Part shown: positions 7,729-18,008 of the stretch, piece after piece
How positions within the stretch are numbered: position 1 is the first letter of the stretch
Layout: each line of letters starts with the position of its first letter
Assembly: GCA_017466865.1 (NCBI GenBank)
Contig: JAFTTI010000014.1
Location: 204,866 to 257,112 of the forward strand
From: Oscillospiraceae bacterium
GTDB lineage: Bacteria > Bacillota > Clostridia > Oscillospirales > Ruminococcaceae
Direction: 5' to 3'
DNA: 52,247 nt
Made by a program: the position numbers and the translations under genes
Notes under the pieces: model-generated
What the model was told of the DNA's origin: nothing
What the model saw: only the letters and a program-made list of their open reading frames with translations
Database searches by the model: none

Positions 7729-8505
7729 ATGAACAAGGATTTAAGAAAAGTTGTTATCGCAGGAAACTGGAAAATGAACAAGACAAGACCCGAAGCAAAG
7801 GCTCTTATCGAAGAACTCAAGCCTATCGCTGCAAAGGCTACTTGTGATGTTGTTATCTGTGTTCCTTTCACAAACCTCGAAACAGCAATCGAAGCAACAA
7901 AGGGCTCAAACATCAAGGTTGGCGCACAGAACTGCCACTTTGAAAAGAGCGGTGCATTCACAGGCGAAATTTCAGCAGATATGCTCGCTGAAATGGGTGT
8001 TGAATATGTTGTTATCGGTCATAGCGAAAGAAGACAGTATTTCGGTGAAACAGACGTTACTGTAAATAAGAGACTCAAAGCTGCTCTCGCTGCCGGTCTT
8101 AAGGTAATCCTCTGCGTAGGTGAACTTCTCTCTGAAAGAGAACAGGGTATCACAGAAGAAATCGTTGGAATGCAGACAAAGATTGCTCTTTCTGATGTAA
8201 GTGACGAAGAACTCAAGAATGTTATTATTGCTTATGAACCCGTATGGGCAATCGGAACAGGCAAGACTGCAACAGCAGAACAGGCTAACGAAGTATGTAA
8301 ATACATCAGAAGCGTTGTTGCTGACCTCTACTCAATGGCTGACGCTGTTGAACTCGTTATTCAGTACGGCGGTTCAATGAACGCTAAGAATGCTGAAGAA
8401 CTTGTTAACCAGCCCGATGTTGACGGTGGACTTATCGGCGGTGCTTCACTCAAGGCTGCTGACTTCGGTGTTATCCTCGAAGCAGGTTCAAACTGCATTG
8501 CTTAA
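7729..8505 (+). CDS. tpiA: Triosephosphate isomerase
   Basis: A 258-residue TIM-barrel enzyme interconverting dihydroxyacetone phosphate and glyceraldehyde 3-phosphate. The active-site lysine is in GNWKMNKT, the histidine in VIGHSERR and the glutamate in AYEPVWAIGTG; the phosphate loop GGSMNAKNA is present. Length is a little above the usual 250. RBS AAAGGAGA. It lies 80 bases after pgk, with a hairpin in the gap, and shares its codon bias. Confidence 0.98.
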   Translation: MNKDLRKVVIAGNWKMNKTRPEAKALIEELKPIAAKATCDVVICVPFTNLETAIEATKGSNIKVGAQNCHFEKSGAFTGEISADMLAEMGVEYVVIGHSERRQYFGETDVTVNKRLKAALAAGLKVILCVGELLSEREQGITEEIVGMQTKIALSDVSDEELKNVIIAYEPVWAIGTGKTATAEQANEVCKYIRSVVADLYSMADAVELVIQYGGSMNAKNAEELVNQPDVDGGLIGGASLKAADFGVILEAGSNCIA

Positions 8506-8520
8506 AAGAAACATTTACTT

Positions 8521-8555
8521 ATTACCTTGCAGAAAAAACTGCAAGGTAATCTTTT
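8521..8555 (+). other. Perfect 12-base hairpin between tpiA and gpmI
   Basis: ATTACCTTGCAG and CTGCAAGGTAAT form a perfect stem around six A. Only a short T run (CTTTTG) follows, so it looks like a weak terminator or processing/stability element tuning gpmI. Confidence 0.7.
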
Positions 8556-8571
8556 GAAAGGAAGATATAAA

Positions 8572-10092
8572 ATGTCTAAAAAACCACTCGCTCTTATTAT
8601 TATGGACGGTTTTGGTTATAACGAAAGTGATTACGGCAATGCTATCGTTGCTGCAAAAACCCCTAACCTTACTGCTCTTATGGAAAAATATCCTAACACA
8701 CTTATCGGTGCATCAGGAATGGATGTTGGCCTTCCCGACGGACAGATGGGTAACTCAGAAGTAGGACATACAAATATCGGTGCAGGAAGAATCGTTTATC
8801 AGGAACTTACAAGAATCACAAAGTCAATCAAAGACGGTGATTTCTTCACAAAAGAAGCTTTTGTAAAGGCTATTGAAAACTGCAAGAAGAATGACAGCGC
8901 ACTTCACTTCTTCGGTCTTATGTCAGACGGCGGTGTTCACTCACACAACACTCACCTTTACGGACTTTTAGAACTCGCAAAGAAGAACGGTCTTACAAAG
9001 GTTTATATCCATTGCTTTATGGATGGCAGAGATGTTCCTCCTACATCAGGTAAGGACTTTATCGCTGAACTCGAAGCAAAGTGTAAAGAAATCGGCGTTG
9101 GTAAAATCGCATCAGTTATGGGAAGATACTACGCTATGGACAGAGACAACCGTTGGGAAAGAGTCGAAAAGGCTTATGCCGCAATGGTTTATGGCGAAGG
9201 CGTTGAAAACGCAAATGCTGTTGATGTTATGGAAAAGTCTTACGCAGAAGGTGTTACAGACGAATTTGTTGTTCCCGCAGTTGTTGATAAGAACGGTGTG
9301 ATTTCTGCTAACGACAGCGTTGTATTCTTCAACTTCCGTCCTGACAGAGCAAGAGAAATCACAAGAACATTCGTTGATGATGATTTCAATGGATTTGAAA
9401 GAAGAAACGGAAGATTCCCTCTCTACTATGTATGTATGACACAGTATGACGCTACAATGCCTAATGTTGACATCGCTTTCAGACCTGAAGGACTTACAAA
9501 TACATTCGGCGAATATATTGCATCAAAGGGCCTTTCACAGCTTCGTATCGCAGAAACAGAAAAGTATGCTCATGTAACATTCTTCTTTAACGGCGGTGTT
9601 GAAGCATCATTTGAAAACGAAGACAGAGCACTTATCAACTCACCTAAGGTTGCAACTTATGACTTACAGCCTGAAATGAGCGCATATCTCGTTGCTGATG
9701 AAGTTGTAAACCGTATCAATTCAGATAAATATGATGTTATCATCTTAAACTACGCTAACTGCGATATGGTAGGACACACAGGTGTGTTTGATGCAGCAGT
9801 AAAGGCTGTTGAAGCAGTTGATGAATGCGTAGGAAAGACAGTTGACGCAATTCTCGCTAAGGGCGGATGCGCTCTCATAACAGCAGACCACGGTAATGCT
9901 GATAAGATGTATGAACCCGATGGTTCACCCTTTACAGCACATACAACAAACCTCGTTCCCCTTATCTGCGTTGGTGCAGGAGATGTTAAACTCCGTGAAG
10001 GTGGCGTTCTTGCTGACCTTGCTCCTACAATGCTTAAACTCTTAGACCTTCCTCAGCCCGAAGAAATGTCAGGAAAGTCAATTATACTTTAA
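8572..10092 (+). CDS. gpmI: 2,3-bisphosphoglycerate-independent phosphoglycerate mutase
   Basis: A 506-residue Mn-dependent mutase of the alkaline phosphatase superfamily (3-phosphoglycerate to 2-phosphoglycerate). The metal-binding LIIMDGFG, the serine nucleophile in [17 protein letters not shown], the substrate motif GRYYAMDRD and the metal-site TADHGNAD are present. I use the ATG at 8572 because GAAAGGAAG precedes it and the protein then opens [15 protein letters not shown] like its family; a longer TTG start at 8527 would lie inside the hairpin. Third gene of the glycolytic cluster. Confidence 0.97.
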   Translation: MSKKPLALIIMDGFGYNESDYGNAIVAAKTPNLTALMEKYPNTLIGASGMDVGLPDGQMGNSEVGHTNIGAGRIVYQELTRITKSIKDGDFFTKEAFVKAIENCKKNDSALHFFGLMSDGGVHSHNTHLYGLLELAKKNGLTKVYIHCFMDGRDVPPTSGKDFIAELEAKCKEIGVGKIASVMGRYYAMDRDNRWERVEKAYAAMVYGEGVENANAVDVMEKSYAEGVTDEFVVPAVVDKNGVISANDSVVFFNFRPDRAREITRTFVDDDFNGFERRNGRFPLYYVCMTQYDATMPNVDIAFRPEGLTNTFGEYIASKGLSQLRIAETEKYAHVTFFFNGGVEASFENEDRALINSPKVATYDLQPEMSAYLVADEVVNRINSDKYDVIILNYANCDMVGHTGVFDAAVKAVEAVDECVGKTVDAILAKGGCALITADHGNADKMYEPDGSPFTAHTTNLVPLICVGAGDVKLREGGVLADLAPTMLKLLDLPQPEEMSGKSIIL

Positions 10093-10150
10093 TAAAACGA
10101 AAAATCCCGTGCTTTCTACTTTGTTTTATAGATTAGTATATTTTATGTAT

Positions 10151-10186
10151 AAAAAATCTCCCCTCATCTGAGGGGAGATTTTGTTT
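10151..10186. terminator. Bidirectional terminator between gpmI and YfhO-family gene
   Basis: A perfect stem AAAATCTCCCCTCA / TGAGGGGAGATTTT has T-rich ends on both strands, serving the two converging genes. Confidence 0.92.
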
Positions 10187-10188
10187 TA

Positions 10189-12852
10189 TCAACTATAAAG
10201 TCTTTTAAGAAGAACCTTACTCTTTTTTGTTTCAAGAATCCATATAAAAGCAAGTGCTACAAGGCCTGCTACTGTGATTATGATACCGAGTGTAAGTTCT
10301 TTGGGGAAGAATTTCATTTCGATTGTGTGTTCTCCTGCAGGAAGGTCAATTCCTATAAGTCCCGATGCGGCTTCGAAATAGTCAACTTTTTCGCCGTCAA
10401 CATAAACATTCCAACCTGTTTCATAGGGGATAGTAAGCATAAGGAACTTACCGTCGCCATCCGAAACATTTATTGTTCCCTTAAGTGAACTGCTTGTAAA
10501 TGAAGTTACATTAAGCTGTTCTGATGCGAGTTTTTCGATAGCAGAATCAAGTTTTTCTTCATCAAGATAATAGAACCAAGAATCTCTTACATAAACTTCT
10601 TCTTTTGTAAGCGTTGTTATAACCGAAACATTTTCGCCTTTTTTAAACTGTCCCAAAGGCTTTATGCAGTAGTTGTCTGTTTCGAAATAAACTCCCTTGA
10701 ATTCCTTGTTTACCCAGATGTTGAGCTTCTTTTCGTATCCGCTGTAATCACAGGCAAGGAACATATAAATCGGGTTTTCGTTAGGCGCTGTCAAAACATA
10801 TTCAAGCTGTGCGTTTTCGCCTTCTCTTACAACTGTATAATGATTATGTCCGTAAGAGGTTGAGTTAGCAACATTTTCAGGAATAAACTGGTCTATCTCA
10901 ATCGGAACGAAATATTCTGTATAATCATCGCCGAGGAGTGTTGAAAGAAGAGTATTCTGATTTCTGAAAGGATTGTATTTAACGAAAGTAAGGTCTCTTG
11001 TCGCATTATCGACCATATAACCTACTGAAAGTGCGTTGTCGTTCTTATATCCCGTTATAACATCAGATGCATCGTTCTTGTTTACATTTGTGAGTACAGT
11101 TTCTGTGTATAAAACAGGTTCTTCTTTTGTAAGAACATATTTTATTCCGAAAATATCGTCTGTAAGCTTTGTAGCACCATTGTATTTTACATAATGTCCT
11201 CTTGATGCATAGCCGAGTTTGTCAAGAAGACCGATAACATGAGAGTTAAGAGTTGATGATGAATGAGAAACCCCTCTCATTCTGAAAGCCATAGGGTCGT
11301 TTACTGTTCTGTGATATGTTTTTTCTGTTCTGTAAAAACTATCGTCAATTTCATAGAGTTCGTCTATAACATCTCTGCCTGTCTGGATGTAGTTTACATA
11401 AGAAGAACGCTTACTGAAAACTACATCTGTATGAATAGCATGGAGAGTGTGGAGTGAGTTTCCGAAAAGTTCGCCCGCAACAAGAACCATAAACACAAAC
11501 GGCATAACCTTTGAAAGCGGGTTTTTCTTGTAGTAGAAGACAAGCATTGAATACCCGATAATGCAGATAAGTGAGAACCATACAGTACTTGATGTTATAT
11601 GCTTGAAACCGAATTTCTGAACTATGATAACAAACGCTATCATACATACAGTAACGATTCCGAGTGCTTTTGTATCAACACCTTCTATGCGTTCAAAAGC
11701 CTCTGCTGCCATCATAAGAAGAAGGAATGAGAAGATGAACGAATAACGGTAAGGAAGCCAGTTAGGAACCTGTAATCCGTGCCATACGATGTCAATAGTG
11801 CTGAGATACATACTAAGGAAGATTATTACCGTTGTTATTCCGTATCCTACTTTTTTGGTGTTCTTTATATTAGAATTCATAAAGTAGAGAGGAATCATAA
11901 ATACAGTGAGCATTCCGCAGTAAACAAAAGGTAAGCCTTCGTTTCTTACTGTATCATAACTCTGTGGAAGGAGTTTTGTAAAGAAATCAAAAAGAACAAA
12001 CATCCCTTTGAGAGAGTAGTCGGGTTCTGAAAATTCGAGTTTTCCGAGGCTTAACGAATAAACTGTCGGAAGAATTACAACAGCAGCTATTGCCCCTGCT
12101 GTAAGTGAGCCTATGCCAAATCTCACACAAGCCCCCATAAATCCTTTGAAACCTGTATCTTCTTCGGGCTCGTGGATGAAATAAAGATAAACAAAGAAAT
12201 AGATAACGCAGTAGATAGCAATCATCCAACCGATGTAGAAATGTGCTAAAAACATAAGCGCCAAGGGGATGATATATCTTACTTTCTTTTTCTTTTCGAT
12301 AAGACATTCGATGCCATAAGTTATAAAGGGAAGATATATAAGTCCGTCAAGCCACATAGGGTCCATAAGCTGAACAACCATATATCCCATAAGTGCGTAG
12401 AGAAGCGAGAAGATAACAGAGGTGTAACTTGTTATATTCTTTGATTTTCTCATATAATAGTTGAATGCTATCCCTGATGTACCTACTTTTAAAAGCTGCA
12501 TTATCATAACGCTTGTGAGTATCCATTTACGAGGTAAAAGCGCAACTATTATCATAAACGGGCTTGCAAGATAGTATCCATAGATACCAAGCATTTCACC
12601 GCCTAAATTTCTGCTCCATGAATATAAAAGGTCAGCGTCGCCCCAGAAAACATCGTGGAGATGTTCGTAGTAATAGATATACTGACCGTTAAGGTCTAAA
12701 ACAAGGGGGCAGTAATCTCCGAAAGGATAGTATTCAAACGCAATGAAAACCGCATAAAGAATAACTATCGGAACGAAGAATGCTATGAAGTAACTTCTCT
12801 TGCAATAAAGAAAAGAAAGAAACTTGTTGTTGTCGAGATCAAGTTTTTTCAC
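10189..12852 (-). CDS. YfhO-family polytopic membrane protein
   Basis: This 887-residue protein has about a dozen membrane segments in its first two-thirds, a large extracytoplasmic region (about residues 480-850) and a last membrane helix near residues 860-880. The N-terminal YPFGDYCPLVLDLNGQYIYYYEHL followed by GGEMLGIYGYYLASPFM is typical of YfhO proteins, GT-C-like membrane proteins linked to lipoteichoic acid glycosylation in Bacillus. The C-terminal YETGWNVYVDGEKVDYFEA is also a family hallmark. It uses a GTG start with AAAGGAG upstream. It has its own promoter (12893-12922) and is transcribed in the same direction as the Ca-ATPase gene. The sugar substrate is unknown. Confidence 0.88.
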   Translation of the reverse strand: MKKLDLDNNKFLSFLYCKRSYFIAFFVPIVILYAVFIAFEYYPFGDYCPLVLDLNGQYIYYYEHLHDVFWGDADLLYSWSRNLGGEMLGIYGYYLASPFMIIVALLPRKWILTSVMIMQLLKVGTSGIAFNYYMRKSKNITSYTSVIFSLLYALMGYMVVQLMDPMWLDGLIYLPFITYGIECLIEKKKKVRYIIPLALMFLAHFYIGWMIAIYCVIYFFVYLYFIHEPEEDTGFKGFMGACVRFGIGSLTAGAIAAVVILPTVYSLSLGKLEFSEPDYSLKGMFVLFDFFTKLLPQSYDTVRNEGLPFVYCGMLTVFMIPLYFMNSNIKNTKKVGYGITTVIIFLSMYLSTIDIVWHGLQVPNWLPYRYSFIFSFLLLMMAAEAFERIEGVDTKALGIVTVCMIAFVIIVQKFGFKHITSSTVWFSLICIIGYSMLVFYYKKNPLSKVMPFVFMVLVAGELFGNSLHTLHAIHTDVVFSKRSSYVNYIQTGRDVIDELYEIDDSFYRTEKTYHRTVNDPMAFRMRGVSHSSSTLNSHVIGLLDKLGYASRGHYVKYNGATKLTDDIFGIKYVLTKEEPVLYTETVLTNVNKNDASDVITGYKNDNALSVGYMVDNATRDLTFVKYNPFRNQNTLLSTLLGDDYTEYFVPIEIDQFIPENVANSTSYGHNHYTVVREGENAQLEYVLTAPNENPIYMFLACDYSGYEKKLNIWVNKEFKGVYFETDNYCIKPLGQFKKGENVSVITTLTKEEVYVRDSWFYYLDEEKLDSAIEKLASEQLNVTSFTSSSLKGTINVSDGDGKFLMLTIPYETGWNVYVDGEKVDYFEAASGLIGIDLPAGEHTIEMKFFPKELTLGIIITVAGLVALAFIWILETKKSKVLLKRLYS

Positions 12853-12892
12853 AATTATTCTCCTTTAAAATGAAATATTACATACATAAAAT

Positions 12893-12922
12893 AGTATACC
12901 ACAGGAATAAGGAGAATTTCAA
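12893..12922 (-). promoter_or_regulatory. Promoter of the YfhO-family gene
   Basis: Read on the minus strand, TTGAAA and TATACT are separated by 18 bases, just downstream of the Ca-ATPase stop. Confidence 0.65.
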
Positions 12923-12929
12923 GGATTTT

Positions 12930-15617
12930 TCAATCTTTTTTGCCTATTCCCAGTATCATCGAAAACAATCCGCTGACAACGGGAACAAAGAGCGAAAATC
13001 CGAGAGAAATAACAAGTTCACGCATTGTAAGCGGAACATTTGTGAAAACCGAAGACAAAAACGGAATATACATTGAGGCAAAAAGTGCGATAGCGGAGAT
13101 TATTACAGCAAAGATGAGTTTTTTGTTGTTCATTAAATTTATTGTAAAAATATTTTTCTTTTCGCTTTTACATTCAAAAACATGTATAAGTTGCGACATA
13201 ACAAGGGTAACAAGCGCCGATGTTCTTGCGATTTCAATTCCTGCACCTGATTTTAAGAAAAACGCAAAACAGGAAAGTGTCGAAAGCCCTATAAAAATTC
13301 CTCTTATAAAAATCTTTGACATGAGCCCGTCTGAAAAGAAACTTTCATCTTTAGACCTCGGTTTTTCGGTCATAACATCATCATCAGCAGGTTCAAGCCC
13401 TAAAGCTATTGCAGGAAGACTGTCTGTAACAAGATTTACAAGAAGTATCTGCGTCGGAAGAAGAACAAGCGGTAACCCTGAAAGAATACCTAAAAACATG
13501 GTGATAACTTCTCCTATATTGCATGAAAGCAGATATCTCACAAACTTTCTTATGTTCATATAGATAGCCCTGCCGTTTTTAACAGCACCGACTATCACGG
13601 CGAAATTATTGTCTATAAGAATAACATCTGATGCTTCTTTTGCAGTATCAGTTCCGTCGCCCATAGAAATGCCAATGTCAGCCTCTTTTATAGCAGGAGC
13701 ATCATTAACTCCGTCGCCCGTCATCGCAACAATATGACCTCTTTTCTTGAAAGCCTTTACAATTTTCAGCTTGTCGGCAGGGGAAACCCTTGCAAAAACA
13801 GAAACATCCTGAATTTTAGAATAAAGTTCGTTGTCAGACATTTTCATCAGGTCTTCGCCCGTTAAAACCTGAGATGATTTCATAAATCCCGTAATACCCG
13901 CTTGTTTTGCGATAGCAAGTGCTGTTTTAGGGTGGTCGCCCGTTATCATAACAGTTTTTATTCCTGCTTTTCTGCAAAGTTTTATTGCCTTTTTAGCTTC
14001 ATCTCTCGGTGCATCTGACATTCCCATAAGCCCTGAAAATACAAGTCCGCTTTCGGTTTCGCTTTCTTTATCACATATTTTTTCAGCGAAAGCGATTACA
14101 CGTAGCGCATTATCGGAAAAATCATCGCAGACAGACATTATTTCTTTTCTGATATCATTTGTCAGTGGAACTTTTCCGCTGTCGGTAAGATAATATGAGC
14201 ATTTCGGGAGAATTGTATCGGTAGCACCCTTGATGAAAGCCTTTGTTTCTCCATTTCTGGCTTTGGCAAAAACAGTCATCATTCTTGTTTCGCTTTCAAA
14301 CGGAATTTCAGATACTCTCGTAAATTCATCCGAGAGTTTTTCTTTTGTGATATTTCCTTTTGCCGAAGCAATTAAAAGTGCGATTTCTGTCGGGTCGCCG
14401 TTTACTTTCCATTCGCCAAAGGCAGAAATTTTACCTCTTTCTCTTTGCGAAATCTCGTTTTCAGATGAGATTTCTGCGTTTGAACATAAAACAGCACAAT
14501 TCAGGATACCTGTCAAAGCAGGGGATGATTTCGGGTTTATTCCTCGACCATTTAACTGTATTTCACCTTTTATTTTATACCCTTTGCCATAAATATCTAA
14601 AATATTACTATTTGTATATATTTTAGACACCGTCATTTTGTTTTCTGTGATAGTTCCCGTCTTGTCAGAACAGATAACAGACACGCAACCCAGCGTTTCT
14701 ACGGAATGTAGGCGCTTTACGAGTGCTTTTTGTTTCATCATTCGGTTTACAGCGAGTGCAAGAGCGATAGTAACCGCCGCAGGCAGTCCTTCAGGGATAG
14801 CGGCAACGGCTATCGAAATTCCTGTCAGAAGCATTGTAAAGACTTCTTCGCCCTTCAAAACACCCGCCAGAGTTACTATTATACATATAACAAGACAGAT
14901 TATCGCAAGAACTTTTCCGAGTTTACCAAGTCTTATCTGTAAAGGCGTTTCACTTTCCACAGCTTCCGAAATCATATCAGAAATCTTACCTGCCTGAGAG
15001 CTCAAACCCGTTGCCAGAACTCTTGCACGGGCATTTCCCCTTGTGATGATTGTTCCTGAATAGACAACCCCAGCCTGCCCTATATCATTGTTAAGTATAT
15101 TTCCTTTACACACAGATTTTTCCATCGGAACGGATTCTCCTGTCAGAATTGACTCATCAGCATAGAACGATGAGCAGGAGAGGATAACAGCATCAGCAGG
15201 AACTTTGTCGCCTGCTTCAAGTTCAATGACATCATCAGGTACAAGCTCTCTTGCGGGAATAACGCGTAAAATCGCATCTCGCCAGCATTTTGCCGTCGGA
15301 GAAGTAAGCTCTTTTAACGACTCTAAAGTCTTTTCGGCACGATATTCCTGAATAAATCCTAAAATCGAGTTAAGTAATACAATCAGTATAATGGTAACAG
15401 CATCGGTATATTCTTTTAAAAACACCGAAATTACTGTTGAAATCAAGAGAATTACCGTCATAATATCCTTGAATTGACCTAAAAATATTACAAGAGGTTT
15501 ATTTTTCTTTTTTTCCGACAAAATATTCTCGCCAAAACGAGAAATACGCTCCTTTGCCTCACCAGTTGTTAGTCCTATTTGTATATTATCCTTATAATTA
15601 TACTTATTGTTTAACAT
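12930..15617 (-). CDS. Cation-transporting P-type ATPase, PMCA-like Ca2+ pump
   Basis: An 895-residue P2-type ATPase. Visible landmarks: dephosphorylation loop TGES (about 159-162), membrane helix 4 with AAIPEGLPAAV (PEGLP about 275-279, the Ca2+ site motif), phosphorylation site DKTGT (Asp about 318), hinge MTGDGVNDAPAIKEADIGISMG, and six C-terminal membrane helices. The N-terminal cation_ATPase_N region lies at residues 1-70. It should export Ca2+ from the cytoplasm; Mn2+ or other cations are possible alternatives. The RBS is GGAGG. It is divergent from ilvE across 149 bases. Confidence 0.92.
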   Translation of the reverse strand: MLNNKYNYKDNIQIGLTTGEAKERISRFGENILSEKKKNKPLVIFLGQFKDIMTVILLISTVISVFLKEYTDAVTIILIVLLNSILGFIQEYRAEKTLESLKELTSPTAKCWRDAILRVIPARELVPDDVIELEAGDKVPADAVILSCSSFYADESILTGESVPMEKSVCKGNILNNDIGQAGVVYSGTIITRGNARARVLATGLSSQAGKISDMISEAVESETPLQIRLGKLGKVLAIICLVICIIVTLAGVLKGEEVFTMLLTGISIAVAAIPEGLPAAVTIALALAVNRMMKQKALVKRLHSVETLGCVSVICSDKTGTITENKMTVSKIYTNSNILDIYGKGYKIKGEIQLNGRGINPKSSPALTGILNCAVLCSNAEISSENEISQRERGKISAFGEWKVNGDPTEIALLIASAKGNITKEKLSDEFTRVSEIPFESETRMMTVFAKARNGETKAFIKGATDTILPKCSYYLTDSGKVPLTNDIRKEIMSVCDDFSDNALRVIAFAEKICDKESETESGLVFSGLMGMSDAPRDEAKKAIKLCRKAGIKTVMITGDHPKTALAIAKQAGITGFMKSSQVLTGEDLMKMSDNELYSKIQDVSVFARVSPADKLKIVKAFKKRGHIVAMTGDGVNDAPAIKEADIGISMGDGTDTAKEASDVILIDNNFAVIVGAVKNGRAIYMNIRKFVRYLLSCNIGEVITMFLGILSGLPLVLLPTQILLVNLVTDSLPAIALGLEPADDDVMTEKPRSKDESFFSDGLMSKIFIRGIFIGLSTLSCFAFFLKSGAGIEIARTSALVTLVMSQLIHVFECKSEKKNIFTINLMNNKKLIFAVIISAIALFASMYIPFLSSVFTNVPLTMRELVISLGFSLFVPVVSGLFSMILGIGKKD

Positions 15618-15701
15618 TACAGCCTCCGACGATTTTCGTGGGAAAAATCCCTCTTAGAATACATTTGTTAAAATATATGAGGCTTGTATTTCAAAAATTC
15701 C

Positions 15702-15730
15702 TTGCAAAAGAGAAAGCATAGTGATATAAT
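15702..15730 (+). promoter_or_regulatory. Promoter of ilvE
   Basis: TTGCAA and TATAAT are separated by 17 bases, about 36 bases before the ATG. No T-box or leader peptide fits in the short leader. Confidence 0.82.
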
Positions 15731-15766
15731 GATTGTGTTAGATTTTTCTGAAAGGAAGTAATTACG

Positions 15767-16840
15767 ATGCAGGACATCAGAATAGAACTTACAAAATCAC
15801 CCAAAGCGAAGCCCACAGACGAATCAGCTCTCGGTTTCGGCAAAATTTTTACAGACCATATGTTTATTATGGATTACACAACAGGCAAGGGCTGGCATGA
15901 CGCGAGAATAGTTCCTTACGGCAATATTGAATTCTCACCCGCAGCTATGTGTCTCCATTATGGTCAGGAAGTTTTTGAAGGACTCAAGGCTTACCGCACA
16001 GCAGACGGCGAAATCCAGCTTTTCAGACCCGAAGAAAACTTCAAGCGTCTTAATCTTTCAAATGAAAGACTTGTTATCCCCGCTATCGATGAAGAATTCG
16101 CACTTCACGCACTCAAGGAACTTCTTAAAATCGAAAAAGACTGGGTTCCTCATTCAGAAGGTGCATCACTCTACATAAGACCTTTTATCATCGCTTGTGA
16201 CCCCTTCCTCGGCGTTCGTCCTGGCGATGAATACAAGTTCATCATCATTCTCTCACCCTCAGGTGCATATTACTCAACAGGTCTTAACCCTGTTTCAATC
16301 TATGTTGAAGAAAATTATGTCCGTGCAGTAAAGGGCGGTATGGGTTATGCTAAGACAGGCGGTAACTATGCAGCATCACTCATCGGTCAGGATGAAGCAC
16401 ACAAGCAGAACTACTCACAGGTTCTCTGGCTTGACGGTGTTGAAAAGAAATATGTTGAAGAAGTAGGCGCTATGAATATGTTCTTCATCATTGACGGCGA
16501 AGTTCTTACTCCTGAACTCGTTGGTTCAATCCTCCCCGGTATTACAAGAAAGTCAACTATCGAACTCTGTAAGTCATGGGGCATGAAGGTTTCTGAAAGA
16601 AGAATCACTATTCAGGAAATTGCTGACGCTTATAAGGCAGGCAAGCTTGAAGAAGCATTCGGAACAGGTACAGCAGCAGTTATCTCTCCCGTTGGACATC
16701 TCAAATGGGGCGATATGGTTATGGAAATCAACGGAAACAAGATTGGCCCTGTTTCACAGAAACTTTATGACACAATGACAGGCATCCAGTACGGCAGACT
16801 TCCTGACGAAAAGGGATGGATCGTTAAGGTTGAAGGTTAA
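15767..16840 (+). CDS. ilvE: Branched-chain amino acid aminotransferase
   Basis: A 357-residue fold-type IV PLP enzyme catalysing the last step of valine, leucine and isoleucine synthesis. The catalytic lysine lies in [13 protein letters not shown], preceded by the VKGG loop; the EVGAMNMFF stretch, the LPGITRKS motif and the [13 protein letters not shown] phosphate-binding loop are clear. The longer, eukaryotic-like BCAT2 subgroup matches this length. RBS GAAAGGAAG. It stands alone with its own promoter and terminator. Confidence 0.96.
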   Translation: MQDIRIELTKSPKAKPTDESALGFGKIFTDHMFIMDYTTGKGWHDARIVPYGNIEFSPAAMCLHYGQEVFEGLKAYRTADGEIQLFRPEENFKRLNLSNERLVIPAIDEEFALHALKELLKIEKDWVPHSEGASLYIRPFIIACDPFLGVRPGDEYKFIIILSPSGAYYSTGLNPVSIYVEENYVRAVKGGMGYAKTGGNYAASLIGQDEAHKQNYSQVLWLDGVEKKYVEEVGAMNMFFIIDGEVLTPELVGSILPGITRKSTIELCKSWGMKVSERRITIQEIADAYKAGKLEEAFGTGTAAVISPVGHLKWGDMVMEINGNKIGPVSQKLYDTMTGIQYGRLPDEKGWIVKVEG

Positions 16841-16858
16841 TTTAAGTTAAAATCAAAG

Positions 16859-16888
16859 CAAAGCCGTTTTCAAAAGAAACGGCTTTTG
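16859..16888 (+). terminator. Terminator after ilvE
   Basis: AAAGCCGTTT and AAACGGCTTT form the stem, followed by TGTTG, so its T run is imperfect; read-through to the adjacent hydrolase gene is possible. Confidence 0.75.
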
Positions 16889-16905
16889 TTGTATGAGGTG
16901 GAGAA

Positions 16906-17865
16906 ATGAATAAGAAGCGTAAGGCGATAATAGAACAGAATGAAATATCCGAACTTGTTACATTCAGTTTGGGTGGATACGAACAGAAAGTTCTTATAGA
17001 AGGAAAAAGTAAAAATCTCCCCGTTGTGATTACATTACACGGAGGCCCCGGAACACCCATTCCGTTTTCTGTCGGTTGCAGAGGACTTTTTCCTGAATTT
17101 ACAGATAAATTCATTATGGTTTATTGGGACCAACTCGGTTGCGGTAAAAACAATTATAAAATAGATGACAGTTTTAAAATTTCTTCTTTTGTCGAAATGA
17201 CAGCCGACCTTATCGACAACCTGAAAAAGATGTTCCCCGAAAATAAAATTCTTATTTTTTCTACATCGTGGGGTTCTGTTTTAAGCGCAGAGGTTGCATC
17301 TTTGAAGGCTGATGCGTTGGATGGCGTTATTGTCTGTGGACAGATAATAAAAGATATCTTTTTCAATGATGAAGTTATAGGAACGCTTGAAAAATCGGCA
17401 ATTCCTGAGAGTAAACTTGAAATAATAAAGGGTGCTGACCCGAAAAACGCAACACCCTACGAACTTAAAACAGTAAACGCCTGCCTTACAAAATACACCG
17501 ATGCATACAATAACAAAAACGGTGAGAAAGCACCTATGGGAACTATTATTATGGGACTTATGACAAGCCCCGATTATTCTTTCAAGGATTTCAAAGCCGT
17601 TGTCGACAACGGATATAAAGTCAATAATTCTATCTGGGATGAACTTCTCAAATCCGATTTTACAGAAAAACTTTGTTTTGTAAAAATTCCTTATCATATT
17701 CTTCAGGGGGATACAGATATAGTAGCCTCAACGGCTGTTGTAAAAAGTGTTGTTGACGCATCAGAAAACGAAAACCTGCGTTATACCATTGTGAAAAATA
17801 CAGGTCATTTTCCCGGTGTTGAAATGATGAATAAGGTCTTTGAAAGCCTTTGTGAACTCGCTTAA
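16906..17865 (+). CDS. Alpha/beta hydrolase, prolyl-aminopeptidase-like
   Basis: A 319-residue serine hydrolase. The oxyanion motif HGGPGTP (about 45-51) and YWDQLGCGKN (about 73-82) are the signatures of proline iminopeptidase-like enzymes. The nucleophile elbow reads STSWGS (Ser about 121), with Ser instead of Gly at the first position. The acid is in LQGDTDIV and the histidine in NTGHFPG. It lacks a signal peptide. Substrate is unknown: peptidase, ester or lactone hydrolase are all possible. It starts 65 bases after ilvE, just behind an imperfect terminator, and may depend partly on read-through since I see no promoter. Confidence 0.8.
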   Translation: MNKKRKAIIEQNEISELVTFSLGGYEQKVLIEGKSKNLPVVITLHGGPGTPIPFSVGCRGLFPEFTDKFIMVYWDQLGCGKNNYKIDDSFKISSFVEMTADLIDNLKKMFPENKILIFSTSWGSVLSAEVASLKADALDGVIVCGQIIKDIFFNDEVIGTLEKSAIPESKLEIIKGADPKNATPYELKTVNACLTKYTDAYNNKNGEKAPMGTIIMGLMTSPDYSFKDFKAVVDNGYKVNNSIWDELLKSDFTEKLCFVKIPYHILQGDTDIVASTAVVKSVVDASENENLRYTIVKNTGHFPGVEMMNKVFESLCELA

Positions 17866-17974
17866 AGGGAAAGCAAACACCCGATTTTCGCAAAATGGTT
17901 TTTCTATATTTTTTATCCCTTGCATTATCTTATAATATTTGCGATAAAGATGATTATGGATATACTGTAAAAAC

Positions 17975-18008
17975 AAAATCCGCAGAATTTTTCTGCGGAT
18001 TTATTTTT
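17975..18008. terminator. Bidirectional terminator between hydrolase and ABC permease genes
   Basis: The stem AAAATCCGCAGAA / TTCTGCGGATTT is flanked by T-rich tails on both strands at this convergent junction. Confidence 0.88.

Noticed and set aside
15618-15701. Promoter or T-box riboswitch between the Ca-ATPase and ilvE genes
   Set aside because: The ilvE leader is too short for a T-box and has no specifier or TGGN motif. No well-spaced minus-strand promoter could be chosen.
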